Shown piece by piece: positions 1 to 8,097 of a stretch of 64,000 nt of DNA. Source of the stretch: Sphingobium naphthae. GTDB taxonomy: Bacteria > Pseudomonadota > Alphaproteobacteria > Sphingomonadales > Sphingomonadaceae. The position numbers and the translations under genes are program-made. Location: positions 62,001 to 126,000 of the forward strand of contig NZ_JAJGNO010000001.1 in assembly GCF_020782235.1 (NCBI RefSeq). Reading direction: 5' to 3'. The notes under the pieces were generated by a model, which saw only the letters and a program-made list of their open reading frames with translations, was not told the DNA's origin and made no database searches. Each line of letters begins with the position of its first letter. Within the stretch, counting starts at the first letter, position 1.

Positions 1-207
1 CCAGCGCACGAACCGGTTGTAGCAGGTCGTCGACGGGCCATAGCGCTCGGGAATTTCCGCCCATGTCGCGCCGGACCGGAAACGCCACATGATCCCGTTC
101 AGCACTCGTCGGTCATCCACCCGCGCCACGCCACGCGGCTTGTTGGGCAACAACGGCTCGATGATGGCCCATTCCCGATCTGTCAGTTCATACCGCCGCC
201 GTGCCAT
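1..207 (-). CDS. IS5-family transposase, N-terminal part (runs off window edge)
   Basis: The minus strand reads from an ATG at 207 to the window edge and gives 69 residues beginning MARRRYELTDREWAIIEPLL, followed by a VARVDDRRVLNGIMWRFRSG segment and CYNRFVRW. This is the conserved N-terminal DUF4096-like region of IS5-family (IS427-like) transposases. The DDE residues would lie beyond the edge, so it is not possible to tell whether the copy is intact. Upstream, at about 219-240, the sequence ggaggctcctgaatc resembles the outer end of such elements, so the element probably ends there. The next gene to the right is an unrelated catabolic operon. Confidence 0.85.
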   Translation of the reverse strand, partial: MARRRYELTDREWAIIEPLLPNKPRGVARVDDRRVLNGIMWRFRSGATWAEIPERYGPSTTCYNRFVRW

Positions 208-366
208 CAAACCCTCAAAATCTGGAGGCTCCTGAATCACGCAAACGGTCAACCCTCAAGCCTTTTTATGAGTTTTCGGCCTAGACATCGACGGCGGCTG
301 CACGGCAGAATCTGCGTCGTGGTTCGCGTGGAACTTGCGCCGAGTGTCTGCTCGATATAGAACGTC

Positions 367-382
367 ATTCTGTAGGCAGAAT
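367..382. promoter_or_regulatory. Inverted repeat upstream of the ECH/acyl-CoA ligase operon
   Basis: ATTCTGTAGGCAGAAT is a 6+4+6 inverted repeat centred about 75 bp before the enoyl-CoA hydratase start. The 11-mer ggcagaatctg that forms its right half occurs again at 304-314. Repeated half-sites ahead of a catabolic operon fit a repressor operator, but no regulator for it is visible nearby, so this is only a candidate. Confidence 0.35.
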
Positions 383-449
383 CTGAGTGCGCGCTGCTTC
401 AGGGCGGGTTACCTCCGCCCGACGCCCAGCGAATCCGGGGGAGCGACCA

Positions 450-1244
450 ATGGCGGACAATGTGGACGAACGAGTGGTTTCGGTCGGGCGAAAGGACAAG
501 ATCGGCCATGTCGTCCTCGACCGTCCGGGGCAGATCAATGCGATCAACAACGCGCTGCGAACGAGCGTCGGCAACGCGCTGCGTGAACTCGATGGGGATC
601 CCAATATTGCGGTCATCATAATCAGCGGGGCCGGTGCGCGAGGGTTTTGCGCGGGCGCGGACATCAAGGATCAGCATGCATCGGATTCGCTCCTGGACCT
701 TCGCCGCAATCTGCTGCCCGGCTGGATCGACGCCTTCGACCAGATCAGCAAGCCGATCATCGCGGCCATTCATGGCTATTGCCTAGGCGGCGGGCTTGAG
801 ATTGCGATGGCATGCGATATTCGCATCGCAGCGCCCGACGCAGTGTTCGGCTTACCCGAGACTGGCCTCGGACTGATCCCGGGCGGCGGCGGCACTCAGC
901 GCCTGCCGCGCATCGTCGGCCTTGGCCGCGCGCTCGACCTGCTGCTGACCGGAGATCGGCTCGATGCGCAGGAAGCGCACCGGATTGGGCTCGTTTCCCG
1001 CGTGGCAAGCTCCGGCGAGACCCTGCGCGACGAGGCCTATGCCCTGGCCGCCAAGATCGCTGGCCGGCCGGCCGGCGCCAGCGCCTATGCCAAGGAAGCG
1101 GCAAAGGGCGGGCTTGACATGTCGCTCGCCGACGGCCTGCGGCTCGAAAAGGATCTCTTCGTGCTGCTTATGTCCACTGAGGATCGTCGCGAAGCCGCCG
1201 CCGCATTCAAGGCAAAGCGACCGCCGAACTTCACTGGCCGATGA
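450..1244 (+). CDS. Enoyl-CoA hydratase/isomerase family protein (crotonase superfamily)
   Basis: 264 residues from the ATG at 450, preceded by a GGGGGAG Shine-Dalgarno. The frame is open a further 21 codons upstream, but those codons look non-coding. Crotonase landmarks are present in order: the oxyanion-hole segments FCAGADIK and HGYCLGGG, the first catalytic Glu in GGGLEIAMACD and the second in GLPETGLGLIPGGGGTQRLP. Having both Glu residues is typical of true hydratases, which add water across 2-enoyl-CoA thioesters. The substrate cannot be read from the sequence. The stop overlaps an ATG of the following acyl-CoA ligase frame, so the two genes are very likely one operon for activating and beta-oxidising a carboxylic acid. 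Confidence 0.9.
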   Translation: MADNVDERVVSVGRKDKIGHVVLDRPGQINAINNALRTSVGNALRELDGDPNIAVIIISGAGARGFCAGADIKDQHASDSLLDLRRNLLPGWIDAFDQISKPIIAAIHGYCLGGGLEIAMACDIRIAAPDAVFGLPETGLGLIPGGGGTQRLPRIVGLGRALDLLLTGDRLDAQEAHRIGLVSRVASSGETLRDEAYALAAKIAGRPAGASAYAKEAAKGGLDMSLADGLRLEKDLFVLLMSTEDRREAAAAFKAKRPPNFTGR

Positions 1245-1324
1245 TTCGCACCTTCGGCAGCAATTGCAATTTTCGGGGGAGCGGAGCGATCATAGGCTGC
1301 TTTCCCAAGCGTGAATGGACAAAA

Positions 1325-2953
1325 ATGACGGACACGACCTCCAGCCCTCAATGGCATCCCGGCCCACGCGATACGCCCGTTGCCGCCCTGCGGCGAGCCG
1401 TCGAGCAGTTTCCCGAGCGAATCTTCCTCGATTTTTCAGGTGACGAATATTCGTACGTGACGTTCGATCGCATCACCAACCGCCTTGGCCACGTCTTTGC
1501 CGACCTGGGAGTCAAGTCGGGCGAGCCGGTGGTGTCGCTGCTGGATAACAATATCGATGCCGTGGCGGTGTGGCTGGCGCTCAACAAGATTTCGGCGATC
1601 AGCGCGCCCTTGAACACGGCGCTTGTTGGCCAGTTCCTGCGACACCAGATCGAAGACACCTCGGCAAAGATCGTCGTGTGCGAAGCGCAATATCTGCCCC
1701 GAGTGCTGCAGATAGCGGACGAACTGACTCACCTGCGCCTGTTGCTCGTGCGAGGCACGTTCGATGCACCTGCCGAAAGCCATGCGTTCCGCGTCGAGCC
1801 GCTCGACCGGCATCGCGGCGAGGACGAACGAGGATTCGTGGATTTGCCGGATCCTGCGGCGGTCAATGCGCTCATCTACACCTCAGGCACCACCGGGCCG
1901 TCAAAGGGCTGCATGATCAGCGGCAATCAAATGTGCCACGTCGCGCGGTTGCTCACCCGCTCGGCGCCGTTCACCCGGAACGACATCTACTGGACGCCGC
2001 TTCCGCTGTTCCACCTGAACGCGATCTGCACCGGCGTAGTCTCGACCATCCTGGTCGGCGCGACGATTTCGATCGCGCCGCGCTTTTCCGTCTCGGGCTT
2101 CTGGCCGGCCGTCGAGAAGTCGGGCGCGACGGTCGTGTCGATCCTGGGCTCGCTCGGCACGCTACTTGCGCGTGCCGACGACAACGATGCGATGAAGCGC
2201 TGCTACGGGCAGGTCCATACCGTCAAGGGCAACCCCTTCCCCGAGGAACTCAAGGAAATCTGGCGCACGCGCTTCGGCGCGAAGAATGTCGGCTCGCACG
2301 CCTATGGCCTGACTGAGGCGCTGATGACGTCGGCCCCGCCCGATGGCGACTATCGGCCCGGATCGTCGGGCAAGCGCGCGCCGGAGTTCGACGTCCGCAT
2401 CTTCGATGACGACGACAACGAGCTGCCGGTCGGCACCGCCGGCGAAGTGGTATGCCGGCCTTTGGTTCCCGACGTCATGTTCGCGGGCTATTGGCGCCGC
2501 CCGGAGGATACGCTTAAGGTAATGGGCAACCTGTGGTTCCACACGGGCGATATCGGCAAGTTCGACGAAGCAGGCTTCTTCTATTTCGTCGATCGCAAGA
2601 AGGATTACTTGCGTCGACGCGGCGAGAACATCTCGAGCTTCGAAATGGAGACGACGGTGCTGGCGCATCCCGCAATCGAGCAGGTCGCCGTGCATGCCGT
2701 CCCGTCCGATGTCGGCGAGGACGACCTCAAGGTCACAGCCCGGCTGAAGCCTGGCCAGAGCGTGACCGAGGAGGAACTGTGCCGCTGGATGGTCGACCGC
2801 GTCCCCTATTACGCAGTACCGCGCTACATCGAATTCCGCGACGAACTGCCAGTGAACACTTCCGGACGGGTGCTAAAGTATCAGCTGCGTGACGAAGGTG
2901 CGACGCCGACCACGTGGGACATCGAAACATCGGATATCAAGCCGAAGCGGTGA
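1325..2953 (+). CDS. Acyl-CoA synthetase (AMP-forming, CaiC-like)
   Basis: 542 residues from the ATG at 1325. An alternative ATG at 1241 overlaps the preceding stop and would add 28 residues. The ANL-superfamily P-loop YTSGTTGPSKG lies near residue 185, the A5-like YGLTE and TGDIG motifs follow, and the hinge/C-terminal segment DRKKDYLRRRGENISSFE leads to the terminal GRVLKYQLR with the adenylation lysine. The RRGEN hinge and overall layout are closest to the crotonobetaine/carnitine-CoA ligase branch, whose members also activate steroid or aromatic side-chain acids. The enzyme makes an acyl-AMP and then the CoA thioester for the upstream hydratase. The exact substrate is unknown. Confidence 0.88.
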   Translation: MTDTTSSPQWHPGPRDTPVAALRRAVEQFPERIFLDFSGDEYSYVTFDRITNRLGHVFADLGVKSGEPVVSLLDNNIDAVAVWLALNKISAISAPLNTALVGQFLRHQIEDTSAKIVVCEAQYLPRVLQIADELTHLRLLLVRGTFDAPAESHAFRVEPLDRHRGEDERGFVDLPDPAAVNALIYTSGTTGPSKGCMISGNQMCHVARLLTRSAPFTRNDIYWTPLPLFHLNAICTGVVSTILVGATISIAPRFSVSGFWPAVEKSGATVVSILGSLGTLLARADDNDAMKRCYGQVHTVKGNPFPEELKEIWRTRFGAKNVGSHAYGLTEALMTSAPPDGDYRPGSSGKRAPEFDVRIFDDDDNELPVGTAGEVVCRPLVPDVMFAGYWRRPEDTLKVMGNLWFHTGDIGKFDEAGFFYFVDRKKDYLRRRGENISSFEMETTVLAHPAIEQVAVHAVPSDVGEDDLKVTARLKPGQSVTEEELCRWMVDRVPYYAVPRYIEFRDELPVNTSGRVLKYQLRDEGATPTTWDIETSDIKPKR

Positions 2954-3008
2954 CGCGCAGGACCGTTGCTGACGCGGCGGCTCGAGCGCGCGAGCCGCGC
3001 GCGACAAA

Positions 3009-3275
3009 TCAGAAATCGATACGCAGTTCGGCACGCCGGACATACACGTTTCGCCGTATAGATAGGGCACCGTGCCGAACTGCGTCGGCAACTGGCTGTT
3101 GCCGCCGACAATATTTTCCTTGTCCGCGAGGTTGCTAACCAATGCGGCCACGCTGAACCGACTGTCCATACCGTTGCCCCAGTCGGCGCGCAGATCGATC
3201 CACGCGAAGCCCTGCGACGTGGATCCCGGCACGCTGATCGCCGCCAGCGGATTGGTCGCCAGCCGCCGGATACAA
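3009..3275 (-). pseudogene. TonB-dependent receptor, 3' remnant with frameshift
   Basis: On the minus strand one frame reads SVPGSTSQGFAWIDLRADWG, then SRFSVAALVSNLADKENIVG and GTVPYLYGE, which is typical of the last barrel strands of a sphingomonad TonB receptor. Just after YLYGE the match continues in another frame as RNVYVRRAELRIDF followed by TGA at 3009-3011, the classic receptor C-terminus ending in Phe. A frameshift near 3060 therefore splits the tail, and nothing upstream of about 3275 continues the receptor. It is a decayed 3' fragment left when the rest was lost, probably during insertion events to the right. Confidence 0.75.
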
Positions 3276-3526
3276 GACGGTCGGCTCCCGAGGCTCGAAA
3301 ATCGAGGGCTGTATGGCGACCAAGTGTTTGGTAGCTTCAGCCCATAAGCGGCGATCCGAAATCGCCAATGAACGCTACAGTCTAAAGCTGCGAAAGCCGG
3401 GCATGTGAAAGGTGAGCCGAGTAGCTGAACAAGCATGATCCTCATCGGCGGCCGCACTCAAAGCCGTATTGATCGAGAACCGCGCTCGAGATGCAGCCGA
3501 GCCGCCGGCAGCCTCCTAGCCGCCGG
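3276..3526. other. Intergenic stretch between receptor remnant and IS21 element
   Basis: No gene or clear signal is visible here. Open frames exist on both strands but show no family resemblance, and the receptor homology stops at the left edge. It is most likely residual DNA from rearrangement next to the insertion sequence. Confidence 0.4.
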
Positions 3527-3556
3527 TGTTGATTGCTGCTGAGAAGTGACCCGGGG
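3527..3556 (+). repeat. IS21 left terminal inverted repeat
   Basis: 30-bp end that pairs with 5978-6007 with one mismatch (T versus C at the eleventh base). It contains GAGAAGTGACCC, which recurs subterminally. Confidence 0.92.
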
Positions 3557-3610
3557 TTTTCATCGAGAAGTGATCCACCTTGCGATTATGTTTCGGATGT
3601 CAGGGGTGGG

Positions 3611-4393
3611 TCAAGATAGGGTCTTCTCCTTCCTGGTTTTGGGCCGCTGAGCCGAGCTGTTCTTGAACCGGAAGCTGTCATTGCCGGTCTCGAGGATGTG
3701 GCAGTGATGGGTGAGCCGATCGAGCAGCGCGGTGGTCATCTTGGCGTCTCCAAACACGGTGGCCCATTCGCTGAAACTGAGGTTGGTGGTGATGATGACG
3801 CTGGTGCGCTCGTAGAGTTTGCTGAGCAGGTGGAACAACAGCGCACCGCCTGAGGCGCTGAACGGCAGGTAGCCAAGCTCGTCGAGGATCACCAGATCGG
3901 CGTGGGCCAACCTGCCGGCGATCTGACCTGCTTTGCCTTGAGCCTTCTCCTGTTCGAGCGCGTTGACCAGCTCGACCGTCGAGAAGAACCGCACCCGTTT
4001 GCGATGATGTTGGATGGCCTGGACGCCGAGCGCGGTGGCGATGTGGGTCTTGCCGGTTCCAGGTCCGCCGACCAGCACGATATTGTCGGCCACGTCGATA
4101 AACTCGCAGCGATGAAGCTGGCGAACCAGCGCCTCGTTGATCTCGCTGCTGACAAAGCCAAAGCCCGCCAAATCGCGATAGGCCGGGAACCGCGCGATCT
4201 TCAGCTGATAGGATACCGATCACACCTCTCGTTCGGCGGTCTCCGCTTTCAGGAGCTGAGACAGGATCGGGATGGCTGCATCGAACGCTGGCGCGCCCTG
4301 TTCCATGAGATCGGTGACGGCCTGCGCCATGCCGTGCATCTTGAGGCTGCGCAGCATGACGATGATGGCGCCGCTGGCGGGATCATGACGCAT
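3611..4393 (-). pseudogene. istB: IS21 helper ATPase IstB, interrupted by an in-frame TGA
   Basis: The full reading frame starts at the ATG 4391-4393, which overlaps the istA stop, and spans about 260 codons, the normal IstB length. The first part ends LLKAETAEREV and then meets TGA at 4220-4222. Without any frame change the sequence resumes [20 protein letters not shown], so a single substitution, probably CGA (Arg) to TGA, truncates the protein at about codon 58. The AAA+ core lies after the stop: Walker [10 protein letters not shown] and Walker [13 protein letters not shown]. Restart at an ATG near 4171 would yield a 186-residue piece that keeps the ATPase motifs but lacks the N-terminal domain. 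The element may therefore need IstB from another copy. Confidence 0.85.
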
Positions 4394-5894
4394 GGCGGTT
4401 CTCCCCGCGCAGCGCATAGCGTTCCACATTGGCAAGAGGCTCGCTGACCAGTCTCAGCGCCTGTGGGGCAGTGATCGGCGGCGTTGTCAGTGGCTTGCCG
4501 TCGATCAGCCGGTGCAGCAGGTTGAGGATATGTGTCTTGGTCGGCACACCAGCCTCCAGCGCCATGGTGACCGCCATCAGCACGACCTGCTCGTCATGGT
4601 GCAGCACCAGTGCCAGGATCTCGACCATCTCCCTGTCGCCGCCAGAGGACCGCAACAGATGCCGCTGCAACCGCAGGAAGGGCTCGGGCAGTTCAAGGAA
4701 CGGTGCGCCGTTGCGCAGGGCTCCAGGCTTGCGCTGAACCACCGCCAGATAGTGGCGCCAGTCATAGATGGTGCGCCCTGGCTTGTCGTGGGATCGATCG
4801 ATGATCCGTTGATGCTCACATAGGATCTGGCCTTCCGCGACCACGAGGAAGCGGTCCGGGTAGAGCCGCACGCTGACAGGACGGTTGGCGAAGGATGCCG
4901 GCACACTGTAGCGGTTGCGCTCCAGATGGACGAGGCAGGTCGGCGAGACCCGCTTGCCATACTCGACAAAGCCGTCGAACGGCCTGCCCATCGGCATCAG
5001 GCTTGCCACCTCCTCAGCCCAGGCATCAGCGACAGAGCCCGGCTCGATCCCGTGCGGGATATCCTGCCATAAAATCCTGCAGCGCTCTTCCAGCCACAGG
5101 TTGAGAGCATCGAGAGTCTCAGTCTGCGGGACAGGCTGCCATAGCCGGTGACGCGCATCCTGGACGTTCTTCTCGACCTGGCCCTTCTCCCATCCGGCTG
5201 CCGGGTTACAGAACTCGGCCTCGAACAGATAATGGCTGACCATGGTCAGAAAGACGGTCCGGTCTTTGCCGCGCCCGACCTTGTCGACCGCGGTGCGCAT
5301 GTTGTCGTAGATGCCGCGCCGCGGCACCCCGCCCAGCACGCGGAACGCATGATTATGGGCGTCGAACAGCATCTCGTGGGTCTGGAGGAGATAGGCTCGT
5401 ACGAAGAAGGCACGGCTGTAGCTGAGCTTGAAGTGTGCCACCTGCAGCTTGGTGCGCACGCCATCGATAATCGCCCAGTCTTCGCTCCAGTCAAACTGGA
5501 ACGCCTCACCCGGCGCGAACGACAGCGGCACGAACGTGCCCTTGCCGCTCATCTGCTGCTGGCGGCGATAATCATCACGCCAGCCTCGGGCAAAGGCCGC
5601 AACGCGCCCATAGGAGCCGTCAAAGCCCAGGCTCACCAGATCGGCATGGAGTTGCTTGATCGTGCGCTTTTGCTTGCGCGACCGGCCCATCTCTCGCCTG
5701 AGCCAGACCGTCAGCCGCTCGACAAACGGATCCAGCTTGCTTGGCCGCTCCGGTACCTTGAACTGCGGCTCGACTTTGTCCGATCGCAGATACTTACGGA
5801 CGGTGTTGCGGGATAGACCGGTGCGCTTGGCTATCTCCCGGATCGACAGATGATCGCGGTAATGCCAGCGCCGGAGGACGCTCAATAATGCCAT
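4383..5894 (-). CDS. istA: IS21 transposase IstA
   Basis: 503 residues from the ATG at 5894, which has GGAG eight bases upstream; a GTG three codons earlier is possible. The N-terminal helix-turn-helix reads SIREIAKRTGLSRNTVRKYL. The DDE retroviral-integrase core has its first Asp in FQFDWSEDWA, the second in GIYDNMRTAV and the Glu in KGQVEKNVQDAR. Length and order are those of intact IstA proteins and no disruption is visible. The gene's end overlaps the istB start by about 11 bp, the usual translational coupling in this family. IstA binds the terminal repeats and carries out strand transfer with IstB. Confidence 0.95.
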   Translation of the reverse strand: MALLSVLRRWHYRDHLSIREIAKRTGLSRNTVRKYLRSDKVEPQFKVPERPSKLDPFVERLTVWLRREMGRSRKQKRTIKQLHADLVSLGFDGSYGRVAAFARGWRDDYRRQQQMSGKGTFVPLSFAPGEAFQFDWSEDWAIIDGVRTKLQVAHFKLSYSRAFFVRAYLLQTHEMLFDAHNHAFRVLGGVPRRGIYDNMRTAVDKVGRGKDRTVFLTMVSHYLFEAEFCNPAAGWEKGQVEKNVQDARHRLWQPVPQTETLDALNLWLEERCRILWQDIPHGIEPGSVADAWAEEVASLMPMGRPFDGFVEYGKRVSPTCLVHLERNRYSVPASFANRPVSVRLYPDRFLVVAEGQILCEHQRIIDRSHDKPGRTIYDWRHYLAVVQRKPGALRNGAPFLELPEPFLRLQRHLLRSSGGDREMVEILALVLHHDEQVVLMAVTMALEAGVPTKTHILNLLHRLIDGKPLTTPPITAPQALRLVSEPLANVERYALRGENRHAS

Positions 5895-5977
5895 GTCCAA
5901 CACTCCATGGTCCCCCGCTCGCCAAAGCCAGGGACATGTTCAAACATGGGTCACTTCTCAGTGGAAATTACCGGCCT

Positions 5978-6007
5978 CCCCGGGTCACTTCTCAGCGGCA
6001 ATCAACA
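5978..6007 (-). repeat. IS21 right terminal inverted repeat
   Basis: Reverse complement of the left end at 29 of 30 positions. The flanking base pairs show no clear target-site duplication. Confidence 0.92.
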
Positions 6008-6286
6008 AACATACCCGCGGTGGACTGCAGCTGGTGTACACGGAACCGGGCGCTGGCGGCCTAGGCACCTAAGCCAAAATCCAGATCCACATTGAGCTGG
6101 CAACACAATTCGATGGGTCATCCCAAAAACTTGCCCTACGTCGTAGGTCGATTATATATCTGTCCGCCAGACGCAGGCAAAAGTGCCGGTATTTTGAGTA
6201 AGGAAAAGATAGCGTTGGTACTTTTCGTGGCACACAGTGCCTTAAGGCGGATCGTAGCGAAGCAGTTATAATGACTTGCAACCTAA
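6008..6286. other. Intergenic region left of the tRNA fragment
   Basis: No gene is recognisable. An antisense frame beginning MAEREGFEL covers part of it, but that start is an artefact of reading the tRNA tail backwards. Base composition is lower in GC than the rest of the window, in line with acquired DNA. Confidence 0.4.
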
Positions 6287-6310
6287 GTTCGAATCCCTCC
6301 CGCTCCGCCA
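6287..6310 (+). repeat. tRNA 3'-end fragment, probable integration (att) scar
   Basis: The 24 bases contain a T-loop (GTTCGAATCC) and run to an encoded CCA (CGCTCCGCCA), exactly the distal part of a tRNA gene, probably Ser-like. No matching 5' half is present: the expected acceptor strand CGGAGCG is not found upstream and no anticodon arm folds. Integrases that use tRNA genes leave such a 3'-end copy at the far side of the inserted element. The orientation implies that the inserted DNA lies to the left. Confidence 0.6.
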
Positions 6311-6458
6311 TTTCTCTACAAGTGTCTTCCGGCCTTTTCTGGTGTTACCCACGCCCCAGAGAATGGCCAAATGACAAGGAGCCCTGGCATTCCAGCCGGT
6401 TTTCTCTCCAAGACCTTGGCGTGCTACCGAATTATTCAGACGGCGAAAGGCTCGAAAA

Positions 6459-6737
6459 TCAGCGTGACTTACGTCGAGAGCTCGCTCTCAGAATATCCTC
6501 CATTTCGATGATGCAGTCGCGTCCCTCCATGGCATCGTCGGTTTCATTATTCGGGTCGGCTTCGAAATGCGCTAGCATCCTGTCGGACAGCGCCATGAAT
6601 GCCCGGCAGTTCTCCTCGCCCACATTTTTCCGAATGACTGTCAAACCCTCGTCGAGCGCGTAGAATTCCGTATCGAACCTCTGCCCTTCGAAATAGCCCG
6701 TATCATCTTCGAACTTGCGGAGTTGAGCATCATCCAT
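6459..6737 (-). CDS. Hypothetical acidic protein
   Basis: 92 residues starting MDDAQLRKFEDDTGYFEGQ, rich in Asp and Glu, with no membrane segment or signal peptide. I do not recognise a family. Codon use and GC are lower than in the flanking chromosome. Another open frame (6641-6826) overlaps its start in a different phase and could encode the true N-terminus if a frameshift separates them. It lies next to the tRNA scar, so it may belong to the accessory segment. Confidence 0.45.
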   Translation of the reverse strand: MDDAQLRKFEDDTGYFEGQRFDTEFYALDEGLTVIRKNVGEENCRAFMALSDRMLAHFEADPNNETDDAMEGRDCIIEMEDILRASSRRKSR

Positions 6738-6826
6738 CCCAACAGGTCCATGATGTCACTGGCGCTATGAGGAATATCGGGCGTGTAGGCTTTTGCATGA
6801 TCAACGTCCTGATCGAGAAATGGCAT
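6641..6826 (-). CDS. Possible N-terminal part of the neighbouring hypothetical protein
   Basis: A 61-residue frame beginning MPFLDQDVDHAKAYTPDIP. Its first 30 residues look protein-like and its remainder overlaps the next gene in another phase. Either this is an upstream coupled ORF, or a frameshift near 6730 splits one gene of about 120 residues. Support is weak. Confidence 0.25.
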   Translation of the reverse strand: MPFLDQDVDHAKAYTPDIPHSASDIMDLLGWMMLNSASSKMIRAISKGRGSIRNSTRSTRV

Positions 6827-6925
6827 AGGTACTGCCAGGACCGATTTGCCTGGGCCGGACGATTATTGCGGCGTCGGGCTTCCAGTCACCATCGAGCCGA
6901 TCGCCCGACGTTTCACACAATTAAA

Positions 6926-6960
6926 CCCCGGCGGACGCTGGTTTCCCGCGCCCGCCGGGG
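6926..6960. terminator. Strong hairpin between accessory and envelope regions
   Basis: CCCCGGCGG at 6926-6934 pairs perfectly with CCGCCGGGG at 6952-6960 across a 17-base loop. No long T tract follows on either strand, so it is terminator-like rather than a proven intrinsic terminator. It lies downstream of the 7052-7876 gene. Confidence 0.4.
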
Positions 6961-7051
6961 CAGCGTCGGCGGCGAAGGAGTGACCGCCGCGCTAAAGGGT
7001 CGCATGAGGGCAAGTCGGCGTCTATTCTCCTCCTGAGATCAAACTGCTTTC

Positions 7052-7876
7052 CTATTTGGGGAACAGGAATGTCATCACGAACCGGACACCCCAGTTGGGG
7101 CCGTCTTCGGGTCGTTCGGCATAGTAGCGCGCACCCACGGCCAGGCTGACCGGCTGCTCGCCGAAGGCGAAGACATGGCTGACCGAGGCGTTGATCGGCA
7201 CGACCCAGTTCTTGGCCTTCCAGTCATAGCTGCTCTCGACATTGAGGCCAAAGGCAGTGGAGTCCGGCAGCGTCTTGGTCACGAAGGGCTGGATGAAGCT
7301 GCTGCTCACCCCGGCGCGATGATAGTCTCCGGCGTCGGCGAAGGACCAGATGTGGTTGGCCAGCAGCCCGACCGTGATGCCGCCGCCCTGCTTCAGCGCC
7401 ACTGCCGTCGGCCCAGCGCCGAATTTCTTGGCCGAGAAAGCCGATGCGCCCGTCGGCCACAAAAAGACCGGGCCCACCCCCCAGACGAAGCCGTTGCTGG
7501 CCTTTTTGGGCGAGAGGAAGAAGCTCTGCACCGTATCGCCCAACCCGCTCGCGCCGCCTTCGCCGCGGACCGTTTCCTCCTGGCTGACGATCGGCAGGAT
7601 GGTGCGCGTGATGAGATTCCAGTTCTGCGCCACGGAAATCGGGATGACGGGCTGGATATTGACCGTCATCCGGTCCCCGTCGGCGGGGCCATAGCAACAA
7701 TCATAGTTGAACTGGATCGGCACCGAGATCAGGTTCGCGACCGGATTGGCAAGCTGATCGGCAAGCCCTTGGCTCGGCGCCCCGTCGATCGGCTCCACGG
7801 GCTCGTCCTGCGCATGAACCGGCGCTGCCGCAATGAAAGCAGCGGCAGCAAAGACGAAGGCCATAGAGCGCGCCAT
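7052..7876 (-). CDS. Outer-membrane transporter-like protein (phenol-degradation MetA family)
   Basis: 274 residues with a signal peptide (MARSMAFVFAAAAFIAAA, cleavage after VHA before QDEP). The mature part has alternating hydrophobic strands and ends RFVMTFLFPK, as expected for a small beta-barrel. The features LANPVANLISVPIQFNYD, ILPIVSQEE, LGDTVQSFFLSPKK and GVGPVFLWPT match the family annotated as putative MetA-pathway phenol degradation or 'neuromedin U', which are barrel proteins of unclear cargo. The gene is divergent from the DUF202-like gene at 8098. It is often seen near sulfatase and DUF genes, but no substrate can be named. Confidence 0.75.
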   Translation of the reverse strand: MARSMAFVFAAAAFIAAAPVHAQDEPVEPIDGAPSQGLADQLANPVANLISVPIQFNYDCCYGPADGDRMTVNIQPVIPISVAQNWNLITRTILPIVSQEETVRGEGGASGLGDTVQSFFLSPKKASNGFVWGVGPVFLWPTGASAFSAKKFGAGPTAVALKQGGGITVGLLANHIWSFADAGDYHRAGVSSSFIQPFVTKTLPDSTAFGLNVESSYDWKAKNWVVPINASVSHVFAFGEQPVSLAVGARYYAERPEDGPNWGVRFVMTFLFPK

Positions 7877-8097
7877 GCAAGGATCCCGATCCCGACTTTG
7901 AGAAGCCCATCATCCTGAAGGACCGACAGCGCGCCTATCGGTACTTGCCCGCAAATGCGTCGGGGTTCGGCAGCAGGGGGCGGTGGCCATGCCGTATCGG
8001 GGCTATTTTCCGGTCTTGTCGGGGTTCCCCCCCGATTGCCGGGGACCAGCACGGGCGGCACTTTCCAGCTTCCGATCATGGTAATGCCGGAGCAAGC

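Larger units (their letters stand above)
3527..6007. mobile_element. IS21-family insertion sequence, complete (2481 bp)
   Basis: The element is bounded by 30-bp terminal inverted repeats at 3527-3556 and 5978-6007 that match at 29 of 30 positions and begin with TGTTGATTGC. Both ends also carry a second, subterminal copy of the GAGAAGTGA core (about 3564-3573 and 5950-5962), as IS21 elements do for transposase binding. It encodes istA and a damaged istB in the standard overlapping order. No direct repeat is obvious in the flanks (ccgccgg on the left, aacatac on the right), so either the target duplication has decayed or the element took part in a deletion. Confidence 0.93.

Noticed and set aside
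3527..6007. Target-site duplication of the IS21 element
   Set aside because: The flanks ccgccgg and aacatac do not match, so no duplication can be claimed.
6287..6310. A complete tRNA gene ending at 6310
   Set aside because: No acceptor 5' strand complementary to CGCTCCG and no anticodon arm could be found in the 90 bases upstream, so it is a fragment.
6069..6311. Minus-strand frame beginning MAEREGFEL
   Set aside because: The start is the reverse reading of the tRNA 3' end, a well-known annotation artefact, and the rest shows no protein family.
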